The notes under the pieces were generated by a model. The model had not been told where the DNA came from. It worked only from the letters and a program-made list of their open reading frames with translations, and made no database searches. From Roseinatronobacter sp. S2 (GTDB lineage Bacteria > Pseudomonadota > Alphaproteobacteria > Rhodobacterales > Rhodobacteraceae), in contig NZ_CP121113.1 in NCBI RefSeq assembly GCF_029581395.1, positions 434,001 through 498,000 on the forward strand: DNA of 64,000 nt. The letters run 5' to 3'. This document shows positions 55,460 to 64,000 of this stretch, one piece after another. Every line of letters begins with the position of its first letter. Position 1 is the first letter of the stretch. The translations under genes and the position numbers were made by a program.

Positions 55460-57269
55460 CGAAGAAAGCAGATTCAATGTCGACATAATTCCACCGGAGC
55501 TGGCCGTGCGCGCGATGCGTGACAGTGGATATAGAAGTACGGATTACGCGCTGGCTGAACTCATAGATAATTCAGTTCAGGCTAATGCCACACAAGTCGA
55601 TGTCGTGTGTTTCGAAATAATGAAGCAAGTGAACCAACGTAAAAGTCGACGAATTGACCAGATAGCTGTCATTGACAACGGTGATGGTATGACGCCCGAA
55701 ACGCTGCGGATCGCGCTCCAATTCGGTAATGGCACGCACTTGAAAGACCGAAAAGGAATTGGCCGTTTCGGCATGGGCCTTCCCAACTCATCTATCTCTC
55801 AGTGCCGACGCTTGGAAGTTTGGTCCTGGCAGGCCGGGCCGCAAAACGCGATGTGGACCTATCTCGACGTGGATGAGATCGAGCAGGGACTTCTGAAGTC
55901 GGTACCAGTACCGGAGCAACGCCCGGTACCACAAGAATGGCGTGATCGGTCCAATGTCATCGAGACCACCGGCACCCTTGTCCTTTGGTCCAACTTCGAC
56001 GATCACCGACTACAATGGCGTGGCGCGAAGGCCACTTTGGAAAACACTGAGGTCCTTATAGGGCGGATGTATCGCAAGTTTATCGATGCGGGTGACCTTA
56101 TCATTCGGCTGGCAGCTTTTAGTGAAGACGGCGCATCATTTGATGCACCTACCCGGGTTAATGACCCGCTTTATTTGATGTCAGATTCATCCACGCCTGC
56201 TCCTTTCGACAAATAGCCCATGTTCCAAAAGTGGGGTGAGGGCGATCAATCCTTTGAAATCGAATTGGACGGACAGGTTCATAGAGTTTTTGTACGGATC
56301 AGTTGGGCTAAAGAGGATACAATTACGCGGGGATCTTCGCCAGACCGCGGGTCAATGCCCTATGGCAAGCACTCCGCTAGGAACGTTGGGGTTTCGGTCG
56401 TACGTGAGCGTCGAGAGCTTGAGCTCGATAAAGGTTGGACGATTGGGTACGATCCACGCGAACGATGGTGGGGGATCGAGGTCGAATTTCCATTGGCGCT
56501 TGATGAAATCTTTGGGGTCACAAACAATAAGCAGCACGCAAACACCTTTGCTGCCATGGCGCAATTTGACTGGACCGACGAAGCCGATCCCGGAGAGCAA
56601 CGTTCCGCATTCCGCGAGCGCCTTCAGGCTGATGGCGACCCACGTTCGCTGCTTATCGATGTTGCCGAATATGTACACGAGCAACTTGATGAAATTCGAC
56701 GCCGTGTAAAGGCACAAACAAAGGGAAAGCGCACCTCGCAGAAGCGTCATGAAGATCCTGATGTCGACGATCAGGCAAGTGACAAATTCCGTGAGCGTGC
56801 GAAGTCTGGTCATGAAACCGAAACTGATGAGGCGGGGTTTTCAGAAGAGGACAGGGCAGAGCTCGAAGCTGATTTGGTTGAAAACGACCATTATTCAGCC
56901 CAGGACGCGAAGAACATCACCGAAGCAGTAGTAAGCCGAAAACGCAAAGTGCAGTTTTCTACAGGGCACCTTGATGGCCACCATTTCTTCTCAACCAAAC
57001 AATTTGGCGACTTAACAAAAATTACTTTCAACACCAATCATCCAATCTACGATCAGCTTGTTGAAGCACTAAATCCAGAAACTGACGATGACACAGACGC
57101 TGAGCTTCTCGATAGGGTGCACCGAGCATCAGATACACTGAGGCTGCTTTTTGCAGCATGGGCTCGTTACGAGCTTGAAGAAACTCAGAAACACGATGAA
57201 TTGATGGAAATGCGCCAAGAATGGGGAAAAATGGCCAAAGTTTTTCTTCGTGAAGGATCAAAAGACTGA
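55440..57269 (+). pseudogene. MORC-like GHKL ATPase with an in-frame stop
   Basis: ATG 55440 is preceded by GGGAGG; the frame to 57269 has 610 codons with TAG at codon 259 (56214-56216). The GHKL motifs are clear: YALAELIDNSVQANATQVDV (N box), VIDNGDGMTPETL, and KGIGRFGMGLPNSSISQCRR. After the stop the frame goes on CCC-ATG and FQKWGEGDQSFEIEL, then an S5-like region (GVSVVRERRELELDKGW, YDPRERWWGIEVEF, FGVTNNKQHAN) and a charged tail. The stop divides ATPase lobe and S5-like part, and the ATG two codons later could allow re-initiation, so a split but working protein cannot be excluded. Confidence 0.82.
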
Positions 57270-57271
57270 AA

Positions 57272-58183
57272 ATGAAGATTGGTGAGCACCTTCTTTCGAT
57301 CCTTAGCCGAGCGCAAACCAGCGTTCAAATTGCCGCACCGTTTATCAAGTCTCATTCGCTCGAGAAGGCGCTAATTGCGGTCCCCAAAGGCGTACCTGTT
57401 ACTTGCGTAACACGTTGGCGACCAGAGGATATTGCCAGCGGCGTCTGTGATCTCGAGATTCTGGATCAGCTGAGCGAACGTCCGGGGTCGACTTTGCTGG
57501 TTCATCCTCATCTTCATGCCAAATTTTTTGCTGCAGATGATCTTTGCCTCGTCGGCTCAGCCAACTTGACACACACCGCTTTGGGATGGCGTTCTCCAGC
57601 TAACCTAGAGTTACTCATAGAGCTGGATTCACGTAAACATGGCTTGAGCGAGTGGTGGACCGAATTGATAGCCAACTCCATATTCGCAACAGACGAAATG
57701 AAGTTTGCGCTTGCTGAACGAGCAGAAGCGTTGCGGATATCTGGTAATCCTATTGCCCGTCCGGAAACAGATCCGGAAGATGTCGGAGAAGCGAAGGTGT
57801 GGGCACCGCAATGCCCTAGGTGGTCAGGATTATGGGAAGCCTATGTCGGGGATGAAGACCAAATGCCAGCAAGCGCAATGCGTTCGGCGAAATACGACCT
57901 TGAAGTGCTTGCAATTCCACCGGGCTTAAACGAGGAGAGATTTCGCGAAGCACTCACAACTATTTTTAGGAACACTGTAATTGTGCATGAGATTGAAAGG
58001 CTATCAACATCAGGCCTTACTGACGCCGCAGCTCATGACATTTTGCGTTCTTTATGCGGCATCACGGAAAAAGAAGCTGCACGCCGTTGGCAGATACTTA
58101 AGGGATGGCTAAGCGCGCTTTTTCCGAATGAGTATCGCGTAGAAACGAACCAAGAAGTTTTATTGCGCGGACGCAATTTATAG
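57272..58183 (+). CDS. Phospholipase D-like nuclease family protein
   Basis: The product has 303 residues, starting 2 bases after the MORC stop. Residues 5-140 form one PLD domain with the HKD motif HPHLHAKFFAADDLCLVGSA (H-x-K-x4-D) and NLTHTALG. PLD proteins of this size act as nucleases after dimerising. The C-terminal 130 residues are helical and unassigned. It is the last gene of the co-directional block and the only one of the five without a visible lesion. It may be the DNA-cutting component. Confidence 0.8.
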   Translation: MKIGEHLLSILSRAQTSVQIAAPFIKSHSLEKALIAVPKGVPVTCVTRWRPEDIASGVCDLEILDQLSERPGSTLLVHPHLHAKFFAADDLCLVGSANLTHTALGWRSPANLELLIELDSRKHGLSEWWTELIANSIFATDEMKFALAERAEALRISGNPIARPETDPEDVGEAKVWAPQCPRWSGLWEAYVGDEDQMPASAMRSAKYDLEVLAIPPGLNEERFREALTTIFRNTVIVHEIERLSTSGLTDAAAHDILRSLCGITEKEAARRWQILKGWLSALFPNEYRVETNQEVLLRGRNL

Positions 58184-58215
58184 CCGCTGCAAATGATAGG
58201 AGGTGATATCGTTCT

Positions 58216-58273
<58 letters not shown>

Positions 58274-58381
58274 ATCGTAAGCGGTGGTAAAACTGCAAGT
58301 GCTACCGGCGAACGGTAACTAGCACGAGCAATCATTGAACGATGTCATGAGAGCCTTACGAGTCGGTAACGGCGAACCGAT

Positions 58382-58633
58382 TCAAAGACGTTCTGGCAAT
58401 TGGTCGCCGACGGCCTTTATGAAGCTGCATGGCTCCCGCTCCAAAACCTTTAAAATAAACAGTAATTCTATGACATCAAGCCGCCTTTCGCCCAATTCAT
58501 ACTTACCAACGAATGATGGCGGCTTCCCGAGTTTCTTGGCCAGTTGAGCTTGAGACAGGCCAGCGTCGCAGCGCACCTCCACTAGTGCTTTGAGCAGTCC
58601 GGAATACGCCTCTGTGTGAACTGTACCTGCCAA
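58382..58633 (-). CDS. XRE-family regulator
   Basis: The product has 83 residues. The helix-turn-helix is VEVRCDAGLSQAQLAKKLGK followed by PPSFVGKYELGERRLDVIEL, a classic Cro/CI type domain. It is divergent from the ParA-like gene. The palindrome ACCCCCA-aaa-TGGGGGT and a half site between the two starts are its likely operator, so it probably represses both itself and the ParA-like gene. Confidence 0.85.
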   Translation of the reverse strand: MAGTVHTEAYSGLLKALVEVRCDAGLSQAQLAKKLGKPPSFVGKYELGERRLDVIELLFILKVLEREPCSFIKAVGDQLPERL

Positions 58634-58666
58634 GTTGAGATCCGCCGTTGTTACGACGAGATCGCT

Positions 58667-58700
58667 ACCCCCATTTCGGGTTTACCCCCAAAATGGGGGT
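58667..58700. promoter_or_regulatory. Operator candidate between the XRE and ParA-like genes
   Basis: A perfect palindrome ACCCCCA (58684-58690), AAA, TGGGGGT (58694-58700) is preceded by a further half site ACCCCCATTT (58667-58676). The sites lie between the divergent starts and end about 45 bases before the ParA-like ATG, where they would cover the promoter. Confidence 0.6.
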
Positions 58701-58744
58701 GATATATACTGAAGCTGGCTAGAGCTAGCAGGGGAGCGCCCGCC

Positions 58745-59509
58745 ATGACGACCATAACCTTCTTTAGCCCAAAGGGCGGCGCGGGCCGGACCACGGCGGT
58801 CATGGCGATGGCCTCCGCGATCCTCGAGGAGAATAAACTGAAACCTGCCGTTATCGACATGACGGAAGAAGCCGGGCCCCTCGGTCATGGCAAACCATCG
58901 TCGTTGACCATGTGGGAAAGAAAGATGGTCAAGTGCGGATATAGCTTCGATGATTTTAGGGTTGAGGAAGTCTATGATTTTGAAAGCATGATCCGTGCGG
59001 ACTGCGAGTGTGAGTTTAGTGAGTTCGCTTACCAACTTGTAGATACGCCAAAGCGTCCCAATGAACTCGTGCTGAACAAGGTAGGACGCAGCGATTTGAT
59101 CATCGTGCCCTTCAAGAATGCTGCAGAAGCGGCACTGATAAGTAAATGGCTGGCGAAGCACTTGGAAAAGAAGCAGCTGATCCATGGCTTGGCGACTGCC
59201 ATCGAAACCGAAGATGACTACTTGCTGGCAAGGAGGGCCTTTGCTGGGTTTCCCGTGTTGCAAACCTATCTGCCAAATGTGCAAATATTCAAACGGCAAC
59301 CAGAATTCGGACATCTGTTCAGCATCGAACCACGTGAGGCAGATCCCGCAAACCCGACGCCTGAGGAAATGCGTATCAGATTTCTGTATGACGAAGGCTG
59401 CAGGTCAGCACAGGATCTCTGGGATGAGGTACGTTGGATTATTCACGAGGATGAAGAACGAAAGCGGGAGGCAAGGAACGTGATCGATCGTCGCAAGGTA
59501 ATCCGATGA
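58745..59509 (+). CDS. ParA/VirC1-like ATPase
   Basis: The product has 254 residues; AGGGGAG precedes the ATG. The deviant Walker A motif FFSPKGGAGRTTAVMAMASA (residues 6-25) has arginine in place of the second lysine of KGGxGKT, while the signature lysine is kept. VDTPKRPNELVL stands at the place of the second acidic motif, and DLIIVPFKNAAEAAL follows. Such proteins partition plasmids or position mobile elements. No ParB gene is seen, so a role in maintenance of the island is inference. Confidence 0.78.
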   Translation: MTTITFFSPKGGAGRTTAVMAMASAILEENKLKPAVIDMTEEAGPLGHGKPSSLTMWERKMVKCGYSFDDFRVEEVYDFESMIRADCECEFSEFAYQLVDTPKRPNELVLNKVGRSDLIIVPFKNAAEAALISKWLAKHLEKKQLIHGLATAIETEDDYLLARRAFAGFPVLQTYLPNVQIFKRQPEFGHLFSIEPREADPANPTPEEMRIRFLYDEGCRSAQDLWDEVRWIIHEDEERKREARNVIDRRKVIR

Positions 59510-59640
59510 TGTCGAATTTCGAGGTACAAGCAACGTGTCGACTGCCATCCGAAAGCGACACAAACCTATGGATTCTCTGACTCCTGTCGGTAGGCCGTGC
59601 CAAGCAATCCCAACTCAAATGCCAAGCATTTCCGACCCAA

Positions 59641-59676
59641 ACCTGACCTTCGCTGCCGGACGCACGAAGGTCAGGT
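59641..59676. terminator. Perfect hairpin downstream of the ParA-like gene
   Basis: ACCTGACCTTCG (59641-59652) and CGAAGGTCAGGT (59665-59676) form a 12-base-pair stem with a 12-base loop. GGACCTTCGCTGC recurs just after it. There is no T-run; termination or a structured RNA is possible. The surrounding 59510-59776 holds no gene I can support. Confidence 0.5.
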
Positions 59677-59776
59677 GAGCGGGAAAAACGGACCTTCGCT
59701 GCGACTACAGCAACTTCCGCTTTCAGGGTGCCTTTCAATAAACCGTCATTTTAAGTAGCCTGCACTCCGCCGCCAT

Positions 59777-60133
59777 TTAAGAAAACCCACCGCCATTCCA
59801 AAAAGAATAAACTACATAGAGGCTGCCAACTGCGCTCCCTGTGAGTAGGCAATACCGTCTTTGCCACGGGATTGGATCGATCCGGCGCTTAGTGAGCGGG
59901 GGCTTGCCACGCCACTTACGCCAAAGAGCAACCAGACCATAAACAAGGCCTTCGAAAAACATGTGGATCAGCAACAACGGCCAAAAAATCGCGATGATCA
60001 TCCAGCCGAAATCAAACAAGACAAAGACTAAGACTCCGGTGATAAGCGCTCCCATAAACAACCCGAGCAGTAGCCCGCCGACAATCCAAGGGATATCACT
60101 GTGCTGATAGGGTCGAGTTGGGCGGTCGCTCAT
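59777..60133 (-). CDS. Small membrane protein
   Basis: The product has 118 residues from ATG 60133. Three hydrophobic segments (residues 14-38, about 40-65 and 95-112) suggest membrane helices, with a basic loop (WRKWRGKPPLTKRRIDPIPW) between the second and third. No family is recognised and no good ribosome site is visible; an in-frame start further upstream is possible. Confidence 0.5.
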   Translation of the reverse strand: MSDRPTRPYQHSDIPWIVGGLLLGLFMGALITGVLVFVLFDFGWMIIAIFWPLLLIHMFFEGLVYGLVALWRKWRGKPPLTKRRIDPIPWQRRYCLLTGSAVGSLYVVYSFWNGGGFS

Positions 60134-60359
60134 GTCAGGAGGATCAGTTGCATGCAGGTGTGGCCTTTGGATAAGCGGGTCGTTTCCACCATAATTTCTG
60201 AAAAATCTTGTACCACAAGCCCTTGGCAAAAAGCACTTTTATTTGTTACGTTTTTGGCGGCACTGGGAATAGCAGACACTCGCGCAAGCCGCAGCATTGG
60301 TCAGTTTGGGCTCTTTTTCCTCTTTCGCTACATGACGCGCTAAGGTCCGTTTCTGTCTG

Positions 60360-60818
60360 ATGGGCCACTTGGGTCAGAAATCTGACACAAATGTCGGTTT
60401 TGCATGGCATTTGACACCACGGTGCGACCCGCACATCTCCTTCTTCACCTATGTTGCCCCTTCCCACGGAAATGAAGCGAAGCAGTTCGTCCCGTCATAC
60501 GAACACGCTGGTAAACAGCTGCTCATTCTCGAAAACACGATCACCGAGGACCAAAGACAGCTTCAGCTGGTTGGCGGCGTCCTTCGGAGGGTCAAAGCAT
60601 CACTCGATGGGATTTATACGGGATACCCGTATGTGGCGCAAACTACGGAAATTCAGCAGAAAGGCATGGAGGATACGTCGTACTGGCTCATCTTACTAAC
60701 CCCGCCAGCACCGCATAGAGTTGGACCGTCAGATTGTCGAAGCCCCGACAGGCGAGTAGGACGCGGAACGTTCCCACATGGATCTTTGACCGAATTGACT
60801 TCGGCCGTTACCATTTGA
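60360..60818 (+). CDS. Uncertain open frame, possibly a protein fragment
   Basis: This is a 152-residue frame without a ribosome site. The middle (PSYEHAGKQLLILENTITED, then QRQLQLVGGVLRRVKASLDG) looks protein-like and helical, while the last 40 residues look like random frame. I cannot name a family. It may be the remains of a cargo gene broken by transposition. The stretch 60134-60359 next to it shows no gene. Confidence 0.25.
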   Translation: MGHLGQKSDTNVGFAWHLTPRCDPHISFFTYVAPSHGNEAKQFVPSYEHAGKQLLILENTITEDQRQLQLVGGVLRRVKASLDGIYTGYPYVAQTTEIQQKGMEDTSYWLILLTPPAPHRVGPSDCRSPDRRVGRGTFPHGSLTELTSAVTI

Positions 60819-60951
60819 TTGCACAGATGCCAAAAGCCGGGATCGCCAATATGACGACTAAACCGACAGTCCAGACAGGTCAGGATTCCAACGAGATATC
60901 GTATGGCGTTCGCATCCGGCGATTACACATCTCACCCGGAAAATCACTTAG

Positions 60952-62317
60952 CAGGCCGCTGAAATAGTCCTGTCTCGACAGCGGTTTGAGAACATGATTC
61001 ACTCTTTGCACTGTAACGGCGGGGGTGACGATGCGCGGGACGGACGGGACGAGCGGGTCGCTGTTCAGCTATGTTGATCTGGAGGAGCGCATTCCGGTGC
61101 GGCACCCTTTGCGCAAGATCCGTCAGGTGGTGAATGACGCGCTCGCCAGTCTCGATGCCGAGTTCGAGGCGCTTTACACCGATTTCGGCCGCCCTTCGAT
61201 CCCGCCGGAACGGCTGATCCGGGCCAGCCTGCTGCAACTCCTGTTCTCGGTCCGATCCGAGCGTCAGTTGATGGAGCAGATGAATTACAACCTGATGTTC
61301 CGCTGGTTTGTCGGGCTGGGTATCGATGATCCCGTCTGGGTCCCGACCGTCTTCACGAAGAACCGCGACCGGCTGCTGAGCACGCAGATGTCGCGCAAGG
61401 TGATGGCGGCGATTCTGGCCCATCGCGAGGTCGCGCCGCTTCTGTCGGACGACCACTTCTCGGTCGATGGCACGCTGGTGAAGGCTTGGGCGTCGATGAA
61501 GAGCTTCCAGCCGAAGGCAGAGACCACCCCGCCTGACGATGACGGGCCATGCGATCCACTCGCCCAGATGCCACGCTTGAGCCCGCGCCTTCCGAGACCC
61601 AACCGAGACCGACCCGATGCCCCGCACCACCAAACCCCACCGCAATGCCGAAGTCGATTTCAAGGGCGAGAAACGGTCCAATGCCACCCACGCCTCGACC
61701 ACCGACCCGGACGCGCGCCTTTACAAGAAGTCCCCGGGGCACCGGGGCGATGCTTTGCTTCATCGGGCATGCGCTGATGGAGAACCGGAGTGGGCTGATC
61801 GTGCAAGGCGACCTGACCCAGGCTGACGGCCATGCCGAACGTACGGCCGCCCTGGACATGGTTCATCGCCATTCCCCTGGATCGACCCGGCAGATGACGC
61901 TGGGGGCCGACAAGGGGTATGACGCGGGTGGGTTCGTTGCCGACCTGCGCAAAGCCTGCGTCACGCCCCATATCGCCCAGAAAACGAGATATTCAGCAAT
62001 CGATGGCCGAACCACCCGACATGCCGGTTACGCCCTGTCCCAGAAGCACCGAAAGAAAATTGAAGAGGCGTTCGGCTGGGCGAAAACCGTCGGCGGCATG
62101 GCACAGACCATGTATCGCGGCGTCGATCGCGTCCGGTCGCGGTTCATCCTGACAATGGCCGCCAACAACCTCGCAAGACTGCCCCGGTTGCTGGCTGTGT
62201 GACGCGGAAGAACCGCACCTGGCGCGTATGTCGAACGCGCCGACAGACATCGCAATCCCCCGACCCAGCCCTGATGAAGGGACAGCCTTCCGGCTCAGGG
62301 ACTATTTCAGCGCCCTG
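60952..62317 (+). mobile_element. IS element, copy 2 (1366 bases, inverted relative to copy 1)
   Basis: Ends CAGGCCGCTGAAATAG and, inverted, CAGGGCGCTGAAATAG; target duplication TTAG at 60948-60951 and 62318-62321. Compared with copy 1 it lacks one C in each of two C-runs (around 61563 and 61601), which accounts for the 2-base length difference, and has a C/G substitution at the frameshift site. The two copies flank a 10.3-kb segment in inverted orientation. Confidence 0.93.
61031..62202 (+). pseudogene. IS5/IS1182-like transposase, copy 2, multiply frameshifted
   Basis: The catalytic segments of copy 1 are all present (FSVDGTLVKAWAS, LGADKGYDAGGF, EAFGWAKTVGGM), but the coding sequence now passes through three frames because of two additional single-base deletions. 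No single +1 shift can restore it. This copy could move only with transposase from elsewhere. Confidence 0.85.
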
Positions 62318-63016
62318 TTAGGTACGTGGCGCTGTCGGACATGCACCCAGCGGATGCGCAACGGTTTGCAAGATTTATCGCCCCCTGCGCTTGCCCTACC
62401 GTTGAAGGAGAACAGGCGTTTTATCTCCACGATTGGGAACGCTGGAACCGCGCCGAAAGCGGAGAAGCCACACCGCCGCACAAACGCCCCCGAATGACGA
62501 CCTTGCAGGCCTATGCCGCCCAGAGCTCGGTCAGCTACGGAGAGATCAGCGAAGAGCGGTTTGCTGAAATTGTCCGTGGCGATGCGCCAACACAGAGCGA
62601 GAAAGTCAGCGTCTGTCAGGGCCTGACCGAGATGCATGCCGCGTCGATCAATCAGAACAGCGCGAACGAACTGGCGGCGGAACTGGGCATGACACGCGCG
62701 GCGCTGGAAGCCCGCTGTCAGGAACTTTGCGGGGTGGCGATGGGCGCGCATGCATTTCCAGCCGAGTTGCCAGTGCCACCCGTATGGCTAGGTGACACAT
62801 GAGTTAAGCCGTCACGGCACGTTAAAGTAAACGAAAAGGGCTGTTTAGAGGCGGAACAGCAACTGATTCCTCACATCACGACGATTCTCTGCGTGAGTAG
62901 AGTTTTCGATCCAATCCACACTGGCCAAATTCTTACCGAACCAAGCTTTAAGAGAAAGCCATGAGGAGTTCGAAACCATCACCTTCCGCCCTCCAGCACT
63001 CCCCAAAGTGCTCAAA

Positions 63017-63083
63017 GGACAAAAACTCTGACGAAAATGGACAAAACCTTGACGCCAGAGTCCAAAAGCCAAGGCTCATCACA
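63017..63083. repeat. Right end of the Tn7-like element with TnsB-site-like repeats
   Basis: Two copies of GGACAAAA(A)-CTTGACG type stand at 63017-63033 and 63039-63054, 22 bases apart; reversed they match the left-end site at 32593-32610 (AAAGTTCTTGTCC). The terminus is at 63083 (...CTCATCACA). The 180 bases between this and the last cargo gene show no gene. Confidence 0.75.
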
Positions 63084-63099
63084 CAATTTTTTCAGATAA

Positions 63100-63175
63100 T
63101 GGTGAGCCGGACAGGATTCGAACCTGTGACCCGCTGATTAAAAGTCAGCTGCTCTACCAACTGAGCTACCGGCCC
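63100..63175 (-). tRNA. tRNA-Lys(TTT)
   Basis: The minus strand reads GGGCCGG, D arm GCTCAGTTGGTAGAGC, anticodon loop CTTTTAA with anticodon TTT, T arm GGTTCGAATCC, CCGGCTC and an encoded CCA; 76 bases. It is the probable attachment gene of the Tn7-like element, whose right end lies 16 bases beyond the CCA. Confidence 0.97.
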
Positions 63176-63304
63176 ACACATGTCGGGCTACTTAGAAAAG
63201 CGCGGCCACCGGGTCAAGGACGAAATGCGCTTTTTGCACAGTAATTGGGATCAATGTTGAAATGATGTCTGGTCAGCGTGCCGCACGCCTCTTATATCGC
63301 GGCC

Positions 63305-64000
63305 ATGATGGACATGAATACCCCCCTGGCCTTTGTCAAAATGCATGGCGCTGGCAATGATTTTGTCATTATCGACTCGCTGCACCGTGCAGGCGGGGTG
63401 ATGACGGCTGCGCTGGCTGCGGCTATTGGCGACCGTCATCGCGGGGTGGGGTTTGACCAGCTTGCGGAATTGCGCCCCTCGGACACCGCCGATCTGGACC
63501 TTGATTTCTGGAATGCCGACGGATCGCGGGCAGGGGCGTGCGGCAATGCAACGCGCTGTGTCGCGCATATGGTCATGGCGGCGCGCGGGCTGGACCGGCT
63601 GCGTATTCGCACCGCGCGCGGTGTGCTGATTGCCGAAAACCGGCAGGGGCAGATATGGGTGAATATGGGCGCGCCGCTGCTGAACTGGCAAGATATTCCG
63701 CTGGCGCAGGATTGTGAAACCGATCATTTGCCAATAGCAGGCGACCCCGCAGCCGTTGGCATGGGCAACCCGCATTGCGTTTTCTTCGTGGCCGACGCAG
63801 ACAGCGCGCCGGTGGCCGAACAGGGTCGCAAGACCGAACACCACCCGCTGTTCCCGCAATCCACCAATGTGGAATTTGCCAGCGTGACTGCACTGGACCA
63901 CCTGCGCCTGCGCGTGTGGGAACGTGGCACAGGCATAACGCTTGCCTGCGGGTCGGGTGCCTGCGCGACCGCTGTGGCCGCGCACCGGCGCGGGCTGACA
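63305..64000 (+). CDS. dapF: Diaminopimelate epimerase, 5' part
   Basis: The frame starts at ATG 63305 (alternatives at 63308 and 63314) and is still open at the right edge. DapF converts LL- to meso-diaminopimelate for lysine and peptidoglycan. Seen: [15 protein letters not shown], then [20 protein letters not shown] with the first catalytic cysteine, [10 protein letters not shown], and [20 protein letters not shown] with the second catalytic cysteine. It belongs to the backbone beyond the transposon. Confidence 0.95.
   Translation, partial: MMDMNTPLAFVKMHGAGNDFVIIDSLHRAGGVMTAALAAAIGDRHRGVGFDQLAELRPSDTADLDLDFWNADGSRAGACGNATRCVAHMVMAARGLDRLRIRTARGVLIAENRQGQIWVNMGAPLLNWQDIPLAQDCETDHLPIAGDPAAVGMGNPHCVFFVADADSAPVAEQGRKTEHHPLFPQSTNVEFASVTALDHLRLRVWERGTGITLACGSGACATAVAAHRRGLT

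Larger units (their letters stand above)
60851..62802 (+). pseudogene. Unknown gene interrupted by IS copy 2
   Basis: Excising the IS (60952-62317) and one TTAG joins the frames into about 193 residues: MTTKPTVQTGQDSNEISYGV, then RIRRLHISPGKSL joined to RYVALSDMHPADAQRFARFI. The C-terminal part contains WERWNRAESG and a short helix-turn-helix-like segment (SANELAAELGMTRAALEARC). It is not a family I recognise. As the gene stands it is split. Confidence 0.5.

Noticed and set aside
40953..56216. Recoded stops read as selenocysteine
   Set aside because: The stops are TAA and TAG, not TGA, and no SECIS-like context or homologous catalytic cysteine is present.
62845..63072. Minus-strand 75-residue open frame at the right transposon end
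   Set aside because: It overlaps the TnsB-site repeats and runs almost to the terminus; its sequence shows no family pattern and it is best explained as end sequence.

Overview
The window looks like the chromosome of a purple-bacteria-type alphaproteobacterium of the order Rhodobacterales. The evidence is the high-GC backbone and the gene content: a ChpT phosphotransferase for the CtrA relay, ornithine-lipid genes olsB-olsA, ctaA, a serB / serC-serA cluster, trmJ, htpX and dapF. I cannot name the genus from sequence alone.

Backbone, 1-32500. The first 4.7 kb is a plus-strand run of membrane proteins and hydrolases that is decaying: one alpha/beta hydrolase has lost its middle and another is frameshifted. 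From 11436 back to 5240 a minus-strand run encodes a SLOG/DUF2493 protein, a HisE-like hydrolase, two MgtE magnesium transporters (the second without its N domain), a small stand-alone MgtE-N-like protein, a cation-diffusion-facilitator pump and an MgtC-like protein. A headless LacI-type fragment and tRNA-Asn follow. Then come a metallo-beta-lactamase-fold hydrolase, an EnvZ-like kinase, M32 carboxypeptidase, heme A synthase, TrmJ, a ThiE-like protein, ornithine-lipid synthesis, a DUF3553 protein divergent from chpT, a glycine-zipper lipoprotein, an M20 amidohydrolase, serine biosynthesis, a metallophosphoesterase, a transglutaminase-like protein translationally coupled to an aberrant CoaBC paralogue, and htpX.

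Mobile island, 32501-63083. A 30.6-kb Tn7-like transposon can be delimited to the base. It starts TGTGAGGAG, ends with the inverted counterpart, and is flanked by the 5-bp direct repeat CAATT (32496-32500 and 63084-63088). Its right end lies 16 bp from the CCA end of tRNA-Lys(TTT). It encodes TnsA, a TniA/TnsB-type DDE transposase, TniB/TnsC and a 597-residue TniQ/TnsD. Its cargo is mainly defence: a higBA toxin-antitoxin pair whose toxin is dead, a complete-looking sspA / sspBCD DNA phosphorothioation set, and directly behind it five co-directional genes. These are a twin-GHKL ATPase, a pseudo-receiver protein, an SF2 helicase, a MORC-like GHKL ATPase and a PLD-type nuclease. An XRE regulator and a ParA-like ATPase with a palindromic operator follow.

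The striking state of the island is that the putative effector genes are broken and the modification genes are not. A 1368-bp IS element with a TTAG duplication splits the twin-GHKL gene. Single in-frame stops cut the receiver gene (TAA 52164), the helicase (TAA 55178), the MORC gene (TAG 56214) and higB (TAA 40953). A second, inverted IS copy (60952-62317) splits a small unknown gene. The chromosome resumes with tRNA-Lys and dapF, which runs off the window.
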